From Rhytidiadelphus loreus (taxonomy: Eukaryota; Streptophyta; Bryopsida; Hypnales; Hylocomiaceae), in contig OX344764.1 of assembly GCA_947034895.1 (NCBI GenBank), forward strand, positions 8,060,001 through 8,124,000: 64,000 nucleotides of DNA, read 5' to 3'. Of this stretch, positions 1 to 12,149 are shown in pieces. The notes beneath the pieces were generated by a model, which was given only the letters and a program-made list of their open reading frames with translations, was not told where the DNA came from and did no database searches. How positions within the stretch are numbered: the stretch's first letter is position 1; every line of letters begins with the position of its first letter. The position numbers and the translations under genes are program-made.

Positions 1-3000
1 TACCTGTGACCTCTCCCCAAGTCGATACAGCATTGCCCTGTGACAATGAAGACGCCATGGCTTCTGCTGTCTTTAATAAGGCTCAAATTTCAGAGGAAAG
101 TGAGAGGAAACGACCAAGACGTCGAAAGGGTAGCAGCGAAGAGGCACAGGAAGTCGTCACAGCTCCATCGGATCCAGTGAGATTCCAATTTCGTTCTCTA
201 TCCAGTATACTGCATTCTGACAGCATTTTACCTGTGACCTCTCCCCAAGTCGATACATTGCCCTGTGATAGCACTTTACCTGTGACCTCTCCCCAAGGGG
301 ATACAGCATTGCCCTGTGACAGCACTATACCTGTGACCTCTCCCCAAGTCGATACAGCATTGCCCTGTGACAGCACTGTACCTGTGACCTTTCCCCAAGG
401 GGATACAGCATTGCCATGTGACAGCACTTTACCTGTGACCTCTCCCCAAGTCGATACATGGTTTCCTTGTGACAGCAATTTACGTGAGACTTCTACCCAA
501 GTGGATATAGTATTGCCCTCTGGTAGCGCTTTACCCTTGACTTCTACCCAAGTCGATACAATCTTGACGTCCGTCATTCCTGAAAGAGAGCAATTGCAAG
601 AGAAAACAGTTTCAAGCCCGTCGCACCAGTCAGAGGTAATACGAGAGCACCTGTCGGGGGAGCATATTTTTCCTTTTAAGCGTTTGTGGAGTTGCAAAAA
701 CTGGACCAGGTTGTGTGGATGGAGAGCTTTCTTGTATTACGTAGAAATCAAAGCTTCCGAGTGTCGCGTATTGATTGATGAGAGTTATTGCTGATTTCAC
801 GTGGGTCCAATGTTATTGGGGTCTTCGGTAGTCAGTCTGGTTCCAGGACCATGTAACATATTTTTGCCATTTCTGTGTTCAGGTGGCTCGGTCAGCACAC
901 GGGTCATTGAGAAATGATCATGCTACTAACCAGAATGCTGGTTCACAGAGAAATCGATCTGATGCTCCTGGAATGCTGGCTTTTGAAAAGTTTCCGGCCT
1001 ACCTTTCGAAAATTTGCTCCATGCTCGACCTTCCTGTACATTTCTCTCCTAATCTCTTGCGGTGTTCTTTTTCGCAGTACATATTATTGCTTTGTATGTT
1101 CATGGCTCTAGCATTGATACTTATTGTAATCTCTGACAGTTTACTGTGTGGAGCTTTGATTTATTTTCTCTTTTTTGGAGTCAATGATTAGGGACTATAT
1201 ATATTATGGTATCGTTTTGTGAATCGCATGATTCAATTACCACTCAGTCAACCAGACCTATAATTCGCAATAACATTAAGTGATGGAATACCATCTTATT
1301 AATATTAAACATCGTTTGACGCGTGTTTTCTCCTAATGCATGTTCTAGTATTTATGTTTTATTCGTTTTTACAGGGACCTGCGAAAGTGCGTGCGGGTGA
1401 GATTTTCAAGTACTTCCTGCAATGCCAGAAGCAAATTCGCAGATCTCGTCCGCATCATGAGATTTTCGCCATCCAACTCTGTGTGGTACGGACAACCATT
1501 ATCCTGTTTATCATCGCAGCTCCCTACTTGAGAATGCATGCTTTTGTAAGTGTATTGAAAATGGTCGTTGATAATTTACCTAACTTGCAGAGGCTTTTCA
1601 AGTGTATTCCAGGAGAATGCGTCGAATGATTTTTGTGTCGATATTGTAGGTCTGGATGGCTGCGGAGCAATTTAATCATGCAATCGACAAGGCGGTGTCC
1701 ATATGCCTGATGGAGGAGAGACTTTTCGTAAGATACACAAATCGTGATGAATTTGTGGGTGAGCTGTACAAGAAAGTGAAGGAGATTTGCAACAACTTTA
1801 CACCCCGGCCTGCCCCTCTAGTGAATGTTCCGACTACTTCCCAACCTGCGTTGGTACCTGAAATTACTCCTCCTAGAACCTCTTTACTAAATCATCCACC
1901 TATAGCTGGGTTTGAACCCTCTTCCGGAAATGTGCTCCCGCAGGCTATTGACGCAGCGGAACCTGCCCACAATCAACTTGAAGGTTCCCAAGGGACAGGC
2001 CTACAAGTTGAAACAGAAGTATTGTTGCCAGAGTCACAATCAGTACAAGGAACTCTTCCAGGAGATAATGCTCTAGAGCTGGAGGGAGCTCAGGCTGTAG
2101 TTGAACCAGTAGGTGTAGAAAAGTGTACTGAATTTGTCCTGGTCGAGGTTGATCCTCGCCTGGTACCCGAGGAACCTGTGGATATGCTCATTAGTCAGAG
2201 TCGAGTTCCTGAATATGAACCGATTCAGGTACTTGCTCGCACAATAACATCAGGTGATTCGTCGTTGGAGCAAGGTTTAGGCTGGGTCCTTGTTAGCCCA
2301 GTACCTGAAATTTCTGTTGGAGATCTATCCCTCGCTGGGCAATCCTTGGAAGCATCAGGTTCCGAACGTGTATCGAATTCTGAGTCTCATATAGGCTCAT
2401 CGCAAAGCGATGAAGCGGGACAGGCTTCTGCAACCCTGGGTGCGTCTTCCATGGAGGTACGTCGTCAGATGAGTCTTACTATTCCTTATGGATCTCATGT
2501 TACCATTTGAGTGCTCCTTTTGCACTTGTGGTTTTAATAATCTGATCTTAAACTACTGGCTACTCGTGGGCCCGGCTGGTTTTTATATTTTTCTACCTGC
2601 GAGCGAGTGATTGCAAGACAGTTATATTGGTGCGGGTGTAATGATTTCAAGTGTTGTGTGGTTGAGGAACAAGCCTGTCAGTGCACGGACAACATTGTCG
2701 ATGTTATGGATAACAATATCAGTTGTCACCTGGGTGTGCAGACTGGGAGTGTGACTGGACATGTGTACCCGGATGTGCTCTTAAATGAAAAGAAGAAACT
2801 CAGTAAAGAGCTCGAGAAGGCAAAGGCTGCTTATGAATCAGAGGTAGTGATTTAACCGTCCTACCTGTGTAAATTTACTCTTGTAAGAGCTTAGCTTGTT
2901 GAAGATGGTGTTCAGAAATCTTGATTTACTCCACCTGATTACCTGCAGTAAGGATTCGTTCTCCTTCATCAAGAATACAAACCCAGTTATTTCCTTAACT

Positions 3001-4955
3001 CTGTTTATCTGTTGACAGGCACAAAGGATAAAAGCCGAGTATGACAAAGAAGCAGACATTCTTCATAAAAAGCACGAAGCTTTACTTGTGGAGCAACATC
3101 GCTCTTTCACCAGGCGCCAGCAAGAAGTAAAACAGAATATTTTGAAAGTGGAGCGGAATAGACAGTTGGCAGAGGCTCTTAAGCTCCGAGAAGAACTTGC
3201 CGCTCGTGCAGGTAGCAATTGCATCATTAAACTTCCAGCATTATTGTGTTGTCTCCACTTTGTCTTGCCTTCGAAGTTGGAAGTTTCTTTTGTCGTCTAT
3301 AGGACCTTGTCTTCCTGTAAAGCCCTGATGAAATGAAGTTTCATGGTTATTAAATGACCAATTGAGTTGAACTTATTGTGGAAATTATAATTCAGACTGA
3401 ACCAAATTTTACATCAGAATCAGTGAACATTGCGTTTGCTTGAGGTTGAGCGCTTGCATGATGAGTGGGTCTAATGCAGTCGTTTTTGCAGGGCTGGCTA
3501 CCCAAACCGCTGTTCAACCTCTAGTAAACCAACAAGCTCCTCAACAGATTTCAGGAAGGCCTCGAACTACTGTGGTACCAGTACATGCTAGTATTTCTCG
3601 GAGTACCACAAACACTGTCAACGCGGGTTCTGGTATGGCTGGTCAATCTGAGTGTTTGGAAGTTCATCAGTTTTCACATACCCAACGCTCTGATGGCCCG
3701 GAGTTTCGTACTTTGTGAAACTGAAGCTTTTCTCTGCATGCCATCCGCGTGTTGAAACCGAAATCCTGAGGGTGTTCATGTTACTGATGACGAGTTTTCA
3801 TATTTTGGGTGGGAGAACAGGCATTACCATGCAACCTCCAGGGACTTCCAGCACTCGTGTATCTACTGCTCCTGTGCACCATTCTCCGAGATATGGAATG
3901 CCTCAGAACGAGCAGCCACGGTCGTCAATGTCAGAAGCTATGGCGGTGGTGGCAGCGTGTGTGAATGGAGTTGGATCAGGTAAGTGGTGGATTCATAGTT
4001 ATTGTCAAATTCGCCACGTCAATGGATATATTCAATTAACCTAGAAATCTACTGAATAGGAATATATCCTGGTTTGGGTGCTTCCTCTTGTATCCCATTA
4101 TCAATCCTATAGTAGTTTATTTGTTTTATTGAATCATGTTCATCACAAATTGTGAGGTCCATTGGAGTGGGTAAGGCACTGTCAGAAAGTTCAGTGAGGA
4201 GGGGTGCATGGACTTGGTTTTCATGCACTTAGCTGGCGAGAGTTGAATTTCAAAATATTTATTATTCAAAAAGTTACAGAAATTGGAAACTTACCTACCG
4301 GCCACGTGGAGTACAGATAGGAAACTTTTGGCAAGGAGGGTGCGTGTGCTTGGTATTTATACGATTTCGACCTATGGAGTATATTGACTTTCAAATTAAT
4401 TCTGTCCTCAAAAATTACAAAACGATAGGAAATAAATCTACTTCTCGGATTTGAGCATGGTTTGGGTCGCCAGGTTCGTAGTTTTGGCAACGACATGGGG
4501 TTATACGTCGTTTATGTTGCAATAGAGCTGGGATTGTTATCCTAATGAAGTTTTTTTTTCATTCTCTCGTTGTAGGAACCAGTGCTACTGGAAGCTCCCG
4601 AGCTCAGATGGAATCTGTTCCTCCAGAAATGAATATGGATGTGAATGGGTCACCTCAACCACGTACTTCACCTGGAGTATTGGCACCCACGTCACCTTCG
4701 TTTGAAGATCCAATATTGGCTATAATTCGTAACAGTATGCCCTCTGTAGAAGCCAATTCTCCAAGTCCTTCGGAAACTGTGAGCTCAGCCAGTGCAAGTT
4801 TACCCAACCCTCACTTATCTGAGCCTACTGCTGGAATGGAATATCAGATACAACATTCACAACCGTCACCTCAAACAAATCCTGGGGCAGATTCGGCGCC
4901 TATTGTTGAAGGAATCCCAGTGCAGATGACGAGCCAAGTTCGGTCTGGAGCATAG
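1..4955 (+). CDS. MOM1-like transcriptional silencing protein, C-terminal part (gene begins before the window)
   Basis: Proposed exons: <1 to about 740-790 (end uncertain), 883-1035, 1375-1482, 1650-2456, 2622-2843, 3019-3211, 3492-3632, 3821-3979 and 4576-4955 (TAG stop). From 883 on, every junction joins in frame at GT-AG sites. Exons 2-4 give a helical stretch in which IQLC|VWMAAEQFNHAID lines up with the ISLCWTAA..KHKID motif of plant MOM1 proteins. Exons 5-6 encode a charged coiled coil (ELEKAKAAYESEV|AQRIK ... NRQLAEALKLREE) like the MOM1 C-terminal coil; the last exons are Ser/Pro/Gln-rich and low complexity. The first exon has a basic ERKRPRRRK patch (likely nuclear signal) and a tandem repeat. 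In Arabidopsis MOM1 supports DNA-methylation-independent silencing in the nucleus; that role here is inferred from similarity remembered, not searched. The helicase-like part, if present, lies outside the window. A coiled-coil nuclear protein of another family is the alternative. Confidence 0.6.
219..573 (+). repeat. 51-bp coding minisatellite (17-residue units) in the first MOM1-like exon
   Basis: Seven head-to-tail units of 48 or 51 bp encode variants of DSTLPVTSPQVDTALPC; the last two units are diverged. A further partial copy (PVTSPQVDTALPCD) sits at 1-45, separated from the array by a basic segment. All units keep the reading frame, which supports the exon being coding. The reverse strand is also open here only because of the repeat. 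Confidence 0.9.
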
Positions 4956-6964
4956 GAACAGATAGCAAATGTCGCAACCCTTGAAGAAATGCCGCAGAAT
5001 GTAATCTACTTATCAGATTCGGACACTTGATAGTAGTGAAACCGGATGGAAAGGAACCGAGTCGGCACAAATCCATTTCCAAGGATGGCTCATGAACGGA
5101 ACGTTGATTTGCCAAAATGAAGGTGTAATTAGTCAGGTATCTACTAGTGAATATCAGCTGTGGATGCCCTCCATATGTCTTTTGCATCCTTCTTCGGTTC
5201 TTCATTCATGGAGCACCTCCGATGTGCTTCTTAGACAAGGGGCGTCCTCGCGAAGCACCGATCTGCACAGCGATCATCCGAGCTCCTTGTCTAAGAAGCA
5301 CCTCGGTGTGCAGATCGGTGCACAGCTGTGATGACCTTGTCAAGCTCTACTGTAAATCGAATGCTGGCTTACGACAACCTCAGCTGACTTGCTGCACACT
5401 TTACTAGAGGTGCGTGGGGCTCTGTTTCTTACAGAGCTGGACCTAGAACTCTTTCTAAGTGTAAAATACAGAAATTTTGTGGGCCTGTCTGAAACGGTAT
5501 GGTCCAGTTTTGATGTGACAATCTTGTATTATAGTCCATTGATAAATGATCTCACTGTGAAGCCCGTGATTGCTTCGGTTTGACAAAGGATGTGAAGGTA
5601 ACCCAATATGATTTATGTTCAACCTTATTTGTTTTCTGTTCAACTGGCTTAGATATGTGTAACCTGTAGAGAATTATATTGTGTTCCCTTTTTAACAATT
5701 TGACGTGTTCAGTTTTGAATACTATATGAAACAATTAACAAAGCCTGTGAAAGTGACTTCCAAGAGAAAAACATACACTGAAAACTCATCTCTCTTCAGT
5801 TTTTGAAAGATCATATAGTTAATAATGGTCAATACTGAGTATCGTCATTCTTTTTCTATTCTAATCATTCAAAATCTACAGTGTACCATACGTGATGGTC
5901 AGTGAGTTCAACAAGGGAGTGCCGAAATTAAAATTTCATATTTAATCTTGAGAAGTACACGTCATCCGTCGTCCTAGACTAATCACATGATGACATCAAA
6001 AAATTTACTGAATTCATGCTGATTCTGTTCCTGACGTAGGTATGACGTCACCTTTTGCAACAGGATTGCTTTTCCCTTAAAAAAGAGTTCTTTGCATTCA
6101 CTCATTGATCCAAATATGACAAAGTATTTGTCCAAACGTAACTTAGTTTTTAAAAAGAACCAATGATAGTGGAGCATCTAATGAGAATTGAAGCATTTTG
6201 TACTTCAAGAATGTTTAATTAAGGATAGTGTCAATAATAGTTCTTGTAACCCCAAAAAATTCTCAAACCAATTGCATTCACTTTTGCTTCATTTGCTAAC
6301 ATTGTGATGTAATGTTGGAAATTGTTGGTTTGGAAAAAAGTGACTATTTTAGATGTGGATAGTGTATTTGGTGCTTGAACTTGATGTAACTTATTCATTT
6401 GAAGTGTTTTACTATTTGCTTAGTGTACTAAAAATATACATACTATCAAACTATATTTTGAAATGCTTTAGTATTTATTTACTATATTAAGAATGTATTA
6501 TCACACAAAAACTAAACTAAAGTACATTATAGACGAAAAGAAAAGGCAGTTTGATTGCCTTCCTCTTTGATCCCAATTCATTATCCTCTAACAATATTCC
6601 TTGTTCCGAACAAATGGTCTTTTTAACAATTTGCACAACTATTTTGCACAATCTCTAAAATAATGTTGTAGAACAAAAAAATGCGATTCTTGAGCATTAG
6701 GAACAATGTCAAGAAGATACCATTCCTCCCAGTAGTTGAAAGTGATGAACATGCATCTATTATTTGATTACCAGTTGGACTTTTTAGCAAAATTTTCTTG
6801 CAAGAATTAATTAGGGAGAATATGTCAACTCAGAAATAGCCCATATGTTCATTTAGTCCTTTAATACAATGTCATATTTGAAAATCCTAATTCATTGAAT
6901 GTTGTATAATGTTGCATTATTATATGTGAATTATTTGTATTACATGTATTTTATATGTATATAT
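4956..6964. other. 3' flank of the MOM1-like gene, AT-rich, no gene seen
   Basis: No reading frame here has a recognisable protein or plausible splice structure. The first 400 bases are less AT-rich and probably hold the 3' UTR; they contain an interleaved inverted repeat, listed separately. The rest is AT-rich sequence with short poly-A and poly-T runs. Confidence 0.6.
5224..5321. repeat. Two interleaved perfect inverted repeats (order A-B-A'-B')
   Basis: Arm A, GTGCTTCTTAGACAAGG (5224-5240), is exactly complementary to 5285-5301. Arm B, GCACCGATCTGCACA (5255-5269), is exactly complementary to 5307-5321. The arms interleave instead of nesting, so both helices together would form a pseudoknot. 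The site lies about 270 bases past the MOM1-like stop codon, probably in the 3' UTR. Confidence 0.85.
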
Positions 6965-7680
6965 GGGTAGTTGCAAGAAACACCTGCCGATTTTCGTTCA
7001 AAACGGCCATTTCACTCTTGTTCATGGATTTTGGATAATTTTTTTTTAAATAAAATAAAATATGTATAATGTGTAAAGCATTAAAAAAATGATACGTACA
7101 AAACTTCAGACCTAAAATTTTTTATCTCTAAGAGTTATACACGGTCAAAGAGGGTTGAAAAATGGAAGAAAATAGACAGTTTGATATTTAATTCTTGTAA
7201 AAAAAATCAAAAAATTCTCAAAAAAAAAAAAAAAAATTCTAACTTATAGATACTCCTTTTCACTGATTTTCACAATAGGAAAAATAAAATTGTATTCTCT
7301 ACACTTGCGCAAAGGTAGTGCTCTTTGAGCACATGTGGAAGGTGGATAGTTTACTATTTTTAGAAATACTTCCGTGAGATTGTGTAACTTTAGTATAAGT
7401 CCTTGTATACCAATTTTGAGCTTCAAATTCTTATTTTTGGATCAAAAATAGTACTACAAACCTCCAAAATGGCCAAGGTAGACATCCAGTCGGGGGCAGT
7501 TTAAAATAGTAAAATAATTTTTAAAAAACCCAAAAAATTACTCAACATCTGAAACTACCACATGTACCTTCATTTCAAGTTTCATAGAAGATGGATACAC
7601 AATGCAAAAGTTATGAGCAAAAAACCACCTGTCTAAGGTCAAGGGGACAAAAAATAGGACAAGTGTTTCTTGCAATCACC
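6965..7680. mobile_element. Terminal-inverted-repeat element, 716 bp, non-coding
   Basis: The ends GGGTAGTTGCAAGAAACAC and, on the other strand, GGGTGATTGCAAGAAACAC match at 17 of 19 positions. Both ends are flanked by ATATAT, a possible target duplication that cannot be separated from simple AT repeat. The interior is AT-rich with no coding capacity. It is a MITE-like element; superfamily not assigned. Confidence 0.7.
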
Positions 7681-8529
7681 CATATATATATACTAGAAAA
7701 ATCATGGTTATTTGCTTGGTGCCTTTCCACTTTAGATAATTGGAAGTAACCAAAGTTATATTTGAAGGTTTAGGGGATATGATTTCAGTTGTATTTTACA
7801 TTTTTGTGGTTTTGTTTGGTGCATAGATAGATATTGTTGTGGATTTGATTAGTGCATCTTCTTTTTTGTCTTCTGCCCTTAAGGCTTTGCAGATTAATTT
7901 CAACTCCTTTGTTTTGTGCTATCCACATATGTATGTATGGTTCTTTTGTCATTAAGGTTTTGCAGGTCCACTGTAATAGGTCCATGGCAATAGACACTAA
8001 AATTTATTATAGATAGTAACTCTTGATCCAAATTTTTAGATATAACTTTTCTTTAGAAATATTATTGAATTTTCTAATGCTTTTTCAATTTCTAAGCTCA
8101 ATGCTCACATAAGCTCAACGCTCACAAGCTTATGCTCACATGTCCACAAAATAGCACTACTATTAGAGCAACTATGCAAATAGAGTTCACCAACATTTTT
8201 CTTATTCAAAATAATAGTTTTGCCAAGAAAAGAACTCAAACTATTATATCACCACTTGGACTTTGAAAGGTAGCACCCGTTTGCCTCCAAGAAGAAGTCA
8301 TAAAAATGAATTTAAAAGCCTTATATCCAATATGTTGGACCCTGACTCCTAATTTGGAGAATACCAAACTTTTCCTACAACCCAAACTCAATATAGACCC
8401 CTTAATTTTCAGATTTTAGAATTTTGGTTATCAAAAAAAATTTATTTCAAATTTTTTATGGAGAGGATATGAAGTTCCTAAAACTAGTTGAGATTTTTTT
8501 GTCAACCTTGTCAACACATTGCATTTTCT

Positions 8530-8900
8530 TTCCCTATATGTTGTACAATTCCAAATGATCTGAAATTTTTTGAGCGTACAACCTACTTAGCTTGAAGAAT
8601 TAATCTAAAGAAGCACCACTAGCATGAACATTTTTACATACATGTGACCTTTTGAAGTACAACTGCTGTGTTTTTCATAGGGCTAAAAAAGAACTTTTGT
8701 TACTTCAAATGTTAATATCTTCCAATCCACATGGTAGAAATTTCTGAAATTTTTTCCACATTTTTTCAACCTAACCCATTGTAAGATCCTACAGTAACAT
8801 AGTCAAACAAATTTTTTTTTTCTTGAATTTCGTGAATATAGTACAAATGGCATTTTTAGAACATTCTTGGTGAAACTTAGTCAAGGAACTTCAGGGATTA
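8530..8900 (+). repeat. Dispersed repeat, copy 1 (related to 50700-51080)
   Basis: The two stretches share many blocks in the same order and orientation, for example GAAATTTTTTCCACAT, CTTGAAGAATTAAT and the run around ATGTGACCTT.TGAAGT, at roughly three quarters identity by eye. Part of it recurs near 49330-49480. No terminal repeats or coding region are visible, so the element class is unknown. Confidence 0.7.
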
Positions 8901-9116
8901 AGCACTGAGTTTATGATAGACTTGATGACACCATGACCTTTGAAAAGAAGTACAGGGATGGTATGAGAAAAAAAAAACTACTCTCAGTTTTGCAAGAGTT
9001 ACAATCCAATGAAAAGAGGCCGTCACCTCGGGTTTTCTATATCCTCCCCCCTCCTCAAAACGAAAAATTTTGAACCGTTGATTTAAAAATAAAAATAAAT
9101 CTCCCCCCTGATACCG

Positions 9117-9300
9117 TTGATCTTCAAAACATTCATGGATACGAATACAAGATATGGTTATAGAAGTACAGGTATAGATATGGTATGGTGTATTGTACGG
9201 TGTATGAATATGGACATGGATACATATAATGTATGGGTATGGATACTCTACAGATACACATACGATCTCAATACAAGATACGGTTATAATACAACCATAT
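9117..9300. repeat. GATA/TATGG-rich low-complexity tract
   Basis: The tract is built of irregular repeats of GGATA, GATATGG and ATACA. It gives spurious open frames rich in Tyr and Met; none is credible as a gene. Confidence 0.75.
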
Positions 9301-9638
9301 GGGATTTATCCCATATCGAATGGCACCCTCACCTTTACCTCAAAATTACAAATGGGGGAAGGGGGGTGAGCAAAAAAATAATAATAATTTAATTAAAAAA
9401 GTTCTGGGGGTTACCGGGATTAATATAAAAAAATTGGATTTTGGGTGCATTGTGACACAATTTGTCACAATGCACCAAAAAGTGGTTGTAACAGCCAGAG
9501 GTATACCTTATACGTGTAGAATTCATCCCCTTTATCCCTTTTTGGGTTCCCCTCTTAGGACCACTTCTTCTTCCTTAAGTGTGATCTAGTTATTTTCTAG
9601 CTCACGCAACGTTGAATAGTGTTTTGGCTTCGATGCAT

Positions 9639-10187
9639 ATAAGGTAAACCAACCTATGACAGGTAGATTGTCTGGTTTGCCTTGTTGACATATTTGAAAT
9701 TTTGAATTTTTTTTTCCATATAAAGACAAACATGAAAAATTGGTAGAACAGTTGAAATTTTATTTTTTTGACAAAGTATGAATTTGTTACAGATTTTTGA
9801 AGTGAACTGGCCAGATGGCTCAAAACAGTCTATAGACTATCCCACAACCATCAAAAACTATACCCATGGTGGTCATCAAACCACCCAATGCAGTTACAAT
9901 ATTTCCTAACATGGTTGAAATATTTTCTAACATGGACATGACATAAAGGAATAAAAAAAGTTAGTTCATGTAATGAATTACACTAGAAAGGGATGAGTTC
10001 CTAAAACAGTCTCTAACATCTCCATCACCATCATACAAAACATTGATTTCAGCCATCAACCTACCTAATAAAGTTTTGCTTACATTAATTAGAAAAAACC
10101 TGGCACAGATTGATGGAAAACTGTAATGGGTCATCTTATAGATGTCTGTATTAGGCACTTGGCTTGTCATAGGCTGGTTTACCTTAT
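9639..10187. mobile_element. MITE of the ATAAGGTA family, copy A (549 bp)
   Basis: The ends ATAAGGTAAACCAACCTATG (9639 onward) and ATAAGGTAAACCAGCCTATG (other strand, ending 10187) match at 19 of 20. The first 300 bases share ordered blocks with 15853-16150, such as TTGAAATTTTATTTTT followed by ACAAAGTRTGAATT, so the two are members of one family. Non-coding. Confidence 0.8.
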
Positions 10188-10379
10188 GTTTTGAAGGTAC
10201 TTGGCGTCCAAATAAGTATAATTGGACAAATTGTTTTTCTTTAAGTTTTGGTGAAACTCCTCATACTTAAGTGCAATCAAATGGAAAGACACAAATCTAG
10301 CGCATATAAGGTGATTAAACCTAAAATCGCACACCAGAGATTCTTCCCTAAAATGTATTCAACTACAACAAAAGCAGTG

Positions 10380-11200
10380 TTTTATGACTACAAAATATGA
10401 CTGCAGTGAGTTATAAAATCGAAAAATATGACTCATGTAGAAATCACTGTAGATGACTTGGAGCATAATTAGGTCTAGTCAATATTGACGAGTTGCTTCA
10501 GACATCAATCATATTTTGAGTCATATGGGTTGAGGGGTATAATTAGCCATGATTAGCCATATTTTGCCAACGTAGCATATATGTTTGACTATTCTTGGGG
10601 GCTTGAATTTTTCTTGAGCTACCCAGGCAAAGAAAAACAAAACTACGTGGCATATGACTCCATTTAGTCATATTTTTGTTTGACGTGGAATATAATTGTG
10701 ATGAGTCATGTTTTGGTTGACGTGGAATATGATTGCAATGAGTCATATTTTGGCAAACATTGAATAAGACTGCAATAAGTCATATTTTTTGTTGATGTGG
10801 AATATGACTGTGATGAGTCATTTTTCTTTGTTGGTGTGAATTGTGGAATATCACTCTTGTGAGTCATATTTTCTACAATGAAGAAAATAACTCTCATGAA
10901 TCATATTTTTGAATGTGGAATATGAATATGACTCTTGTGAATCATATTCTTTACTTATGTGAAATATGACTCTTGTGAGTCATATTTTTGATTGACATGG
11001 TAATTAATGTAAATGTCATTAATAATTTTATGACTGATTATAGTCATATTTTGGAATATGTAAGGTTATATTTTGACACACATAAGTATGAGCATTATAT
11101 GACTATAATTGATTATATTTTGGCCAATATATTTTGTGAAATGTAAGTATGTAACTCAAGCAAGTGATATTTTGAATAATTGAGAGTCATATTTTTAAAA
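10380..11200. repeat. Degenerate tandem array of palindromic TGACTC..GAGTCA units
   Basis: Units of roughly 40-50 bp repeat a motif close to AATATGACTC-TTGTGAGTCATATTTTT, each unit itself a short palindrome. About a dozen units can be followed, spacing irregular. Scattered single copies recur at 12360-12610. No reading frame here is convincing. Confidence 0.8.
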
Positions 11201-11649
11201 TTTGTGTATAGTTTGTGATTGGGGTGATTGAGGTTCAAAATAGCTTTAATTACAAACTACAATTACATTTTTCATGCATTTAAAATGAACATGACACATT
11301 GCAATTATACATCAAGATGATTTAACAATTGAAAAACACACTTCGGGTAGTTAAAAAAAACATACACATGATTTTCGAGATATACATGAGACAATCATAT
11401 TAGAGAGAGAGAATGCAAGAAGGAATGCAACTTTTTTCATTGACATTTATTAGCCAACAATATAAAACATATATTTCACAATAAATCATTCACAAAATCC
11501 AACAGGGCCTATATTCCTTACAATATTATGAAGATAGCTCTATTGGGTTGCAAGTAGCTTCCAACAACTTTGTTTCAATTTTTGGTGCCGGCATATACAA
11601 TTAAAGCAATGAGAGGTCAATTTTTAGTGAATGAACAACAAAGCTCAAC

Positions 11650-12140
11650 CTTCTAAAGTTTACAAAAAAAAATAGGTAACACAAGTTTAGAGTAGGAAGA
11701 ATAAAAATGGTGATGAAGGAAAGAAGAAAAAAAAGTGGCACGTGCTAAAAGATAACAACAAACAAGAATTAAGATGCAACAAAAAATAACAACTAAGAGG
11801 CAATAAGAACAAGTGTTAAGAGGCAACAAAAAGAAACAAGAAGTAAGAACTAAAAACAATAAGAGGAAACCAAAAGCAAGAACTAAGAAGAAAAAAGAGT
11901 TAAAATGCAAGAAGAAGAAACAAGATTCATAAACTAAAAAGCAACAAGAAGTAAGAGCTAAGATGCAACAAGAACTAAAATGCAACAAAAACCAACAACT
12001 AAGAAGCAAAAAACAAGTAACAAGTAAGAGCTAAGATGTAACAAGAACTAAAATGCACCAAAAAACAACAACTAAAAAACAAAAAACAACAAGTAACAAC
12101 AAGTAAGAGCTAAGAGATAATAAAAGGCAAGGAAAAGAGC
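11650..12140. repeat. Purine-rich tract of CAAGAACTAAGA-type repeats
   Basis: Almost entirely A, G and some C on this strand, built of degenerate units such as AAGTAAGAGCTAAGATGCAAC and AACAAGAACTAAAATGCAA. The opposite strand is open for 118 codons only because the strand is so pyrimidine-rich; that Phe/Leu-rich frame is not a gene. Confidence 0.75.
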
Positions 12141-12149
12141 TAAGAGAAG

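Larger units (their letters stand above)
7681..9638. other. AT-rich intergenic sequence with a dispersed repeat, no gene seen
   Basis: No coding region is supported. About 8530-8900 belongs to a dispersed repeat family (listed separately), 9117-9300 is GATA/TATGG-rich low-complexity sequence, and 9444-9476 is a perfect hairpin with a 13-bp stem (GGTGCATTGTGAC) and a 7-base loop. Confidence 0.6.

Noticed and set aside
83..697. 204-codon open frame on the minus strand opposite the minisatellite
   Set aside because: It is open only because the 51-bp units are open in both directions; splice structure and homology lie on the plus strand.
1590..1629. Possible extra exon (RLFKCIPGECVE) in the MOM1-like gene
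   Set aside because: It ends in a stop, and joining 1482 directly to 1650 keeps phase and restores the LCVWMAAEQF motif.
10380..11200. Regularly spaced repeats considered as a CRISPR-like array
   Set aside because: Units are diverged, palindromic and irregular, and the genome is eukaryotic; no cas genes.
11653..12009. 118-codon hydrophobic Phe/Leu-rich minus-strand frame
   Set aside because: It arises from a pyrimidine-rich strand with degenerate tandem repeats; not a membrane protein gene.
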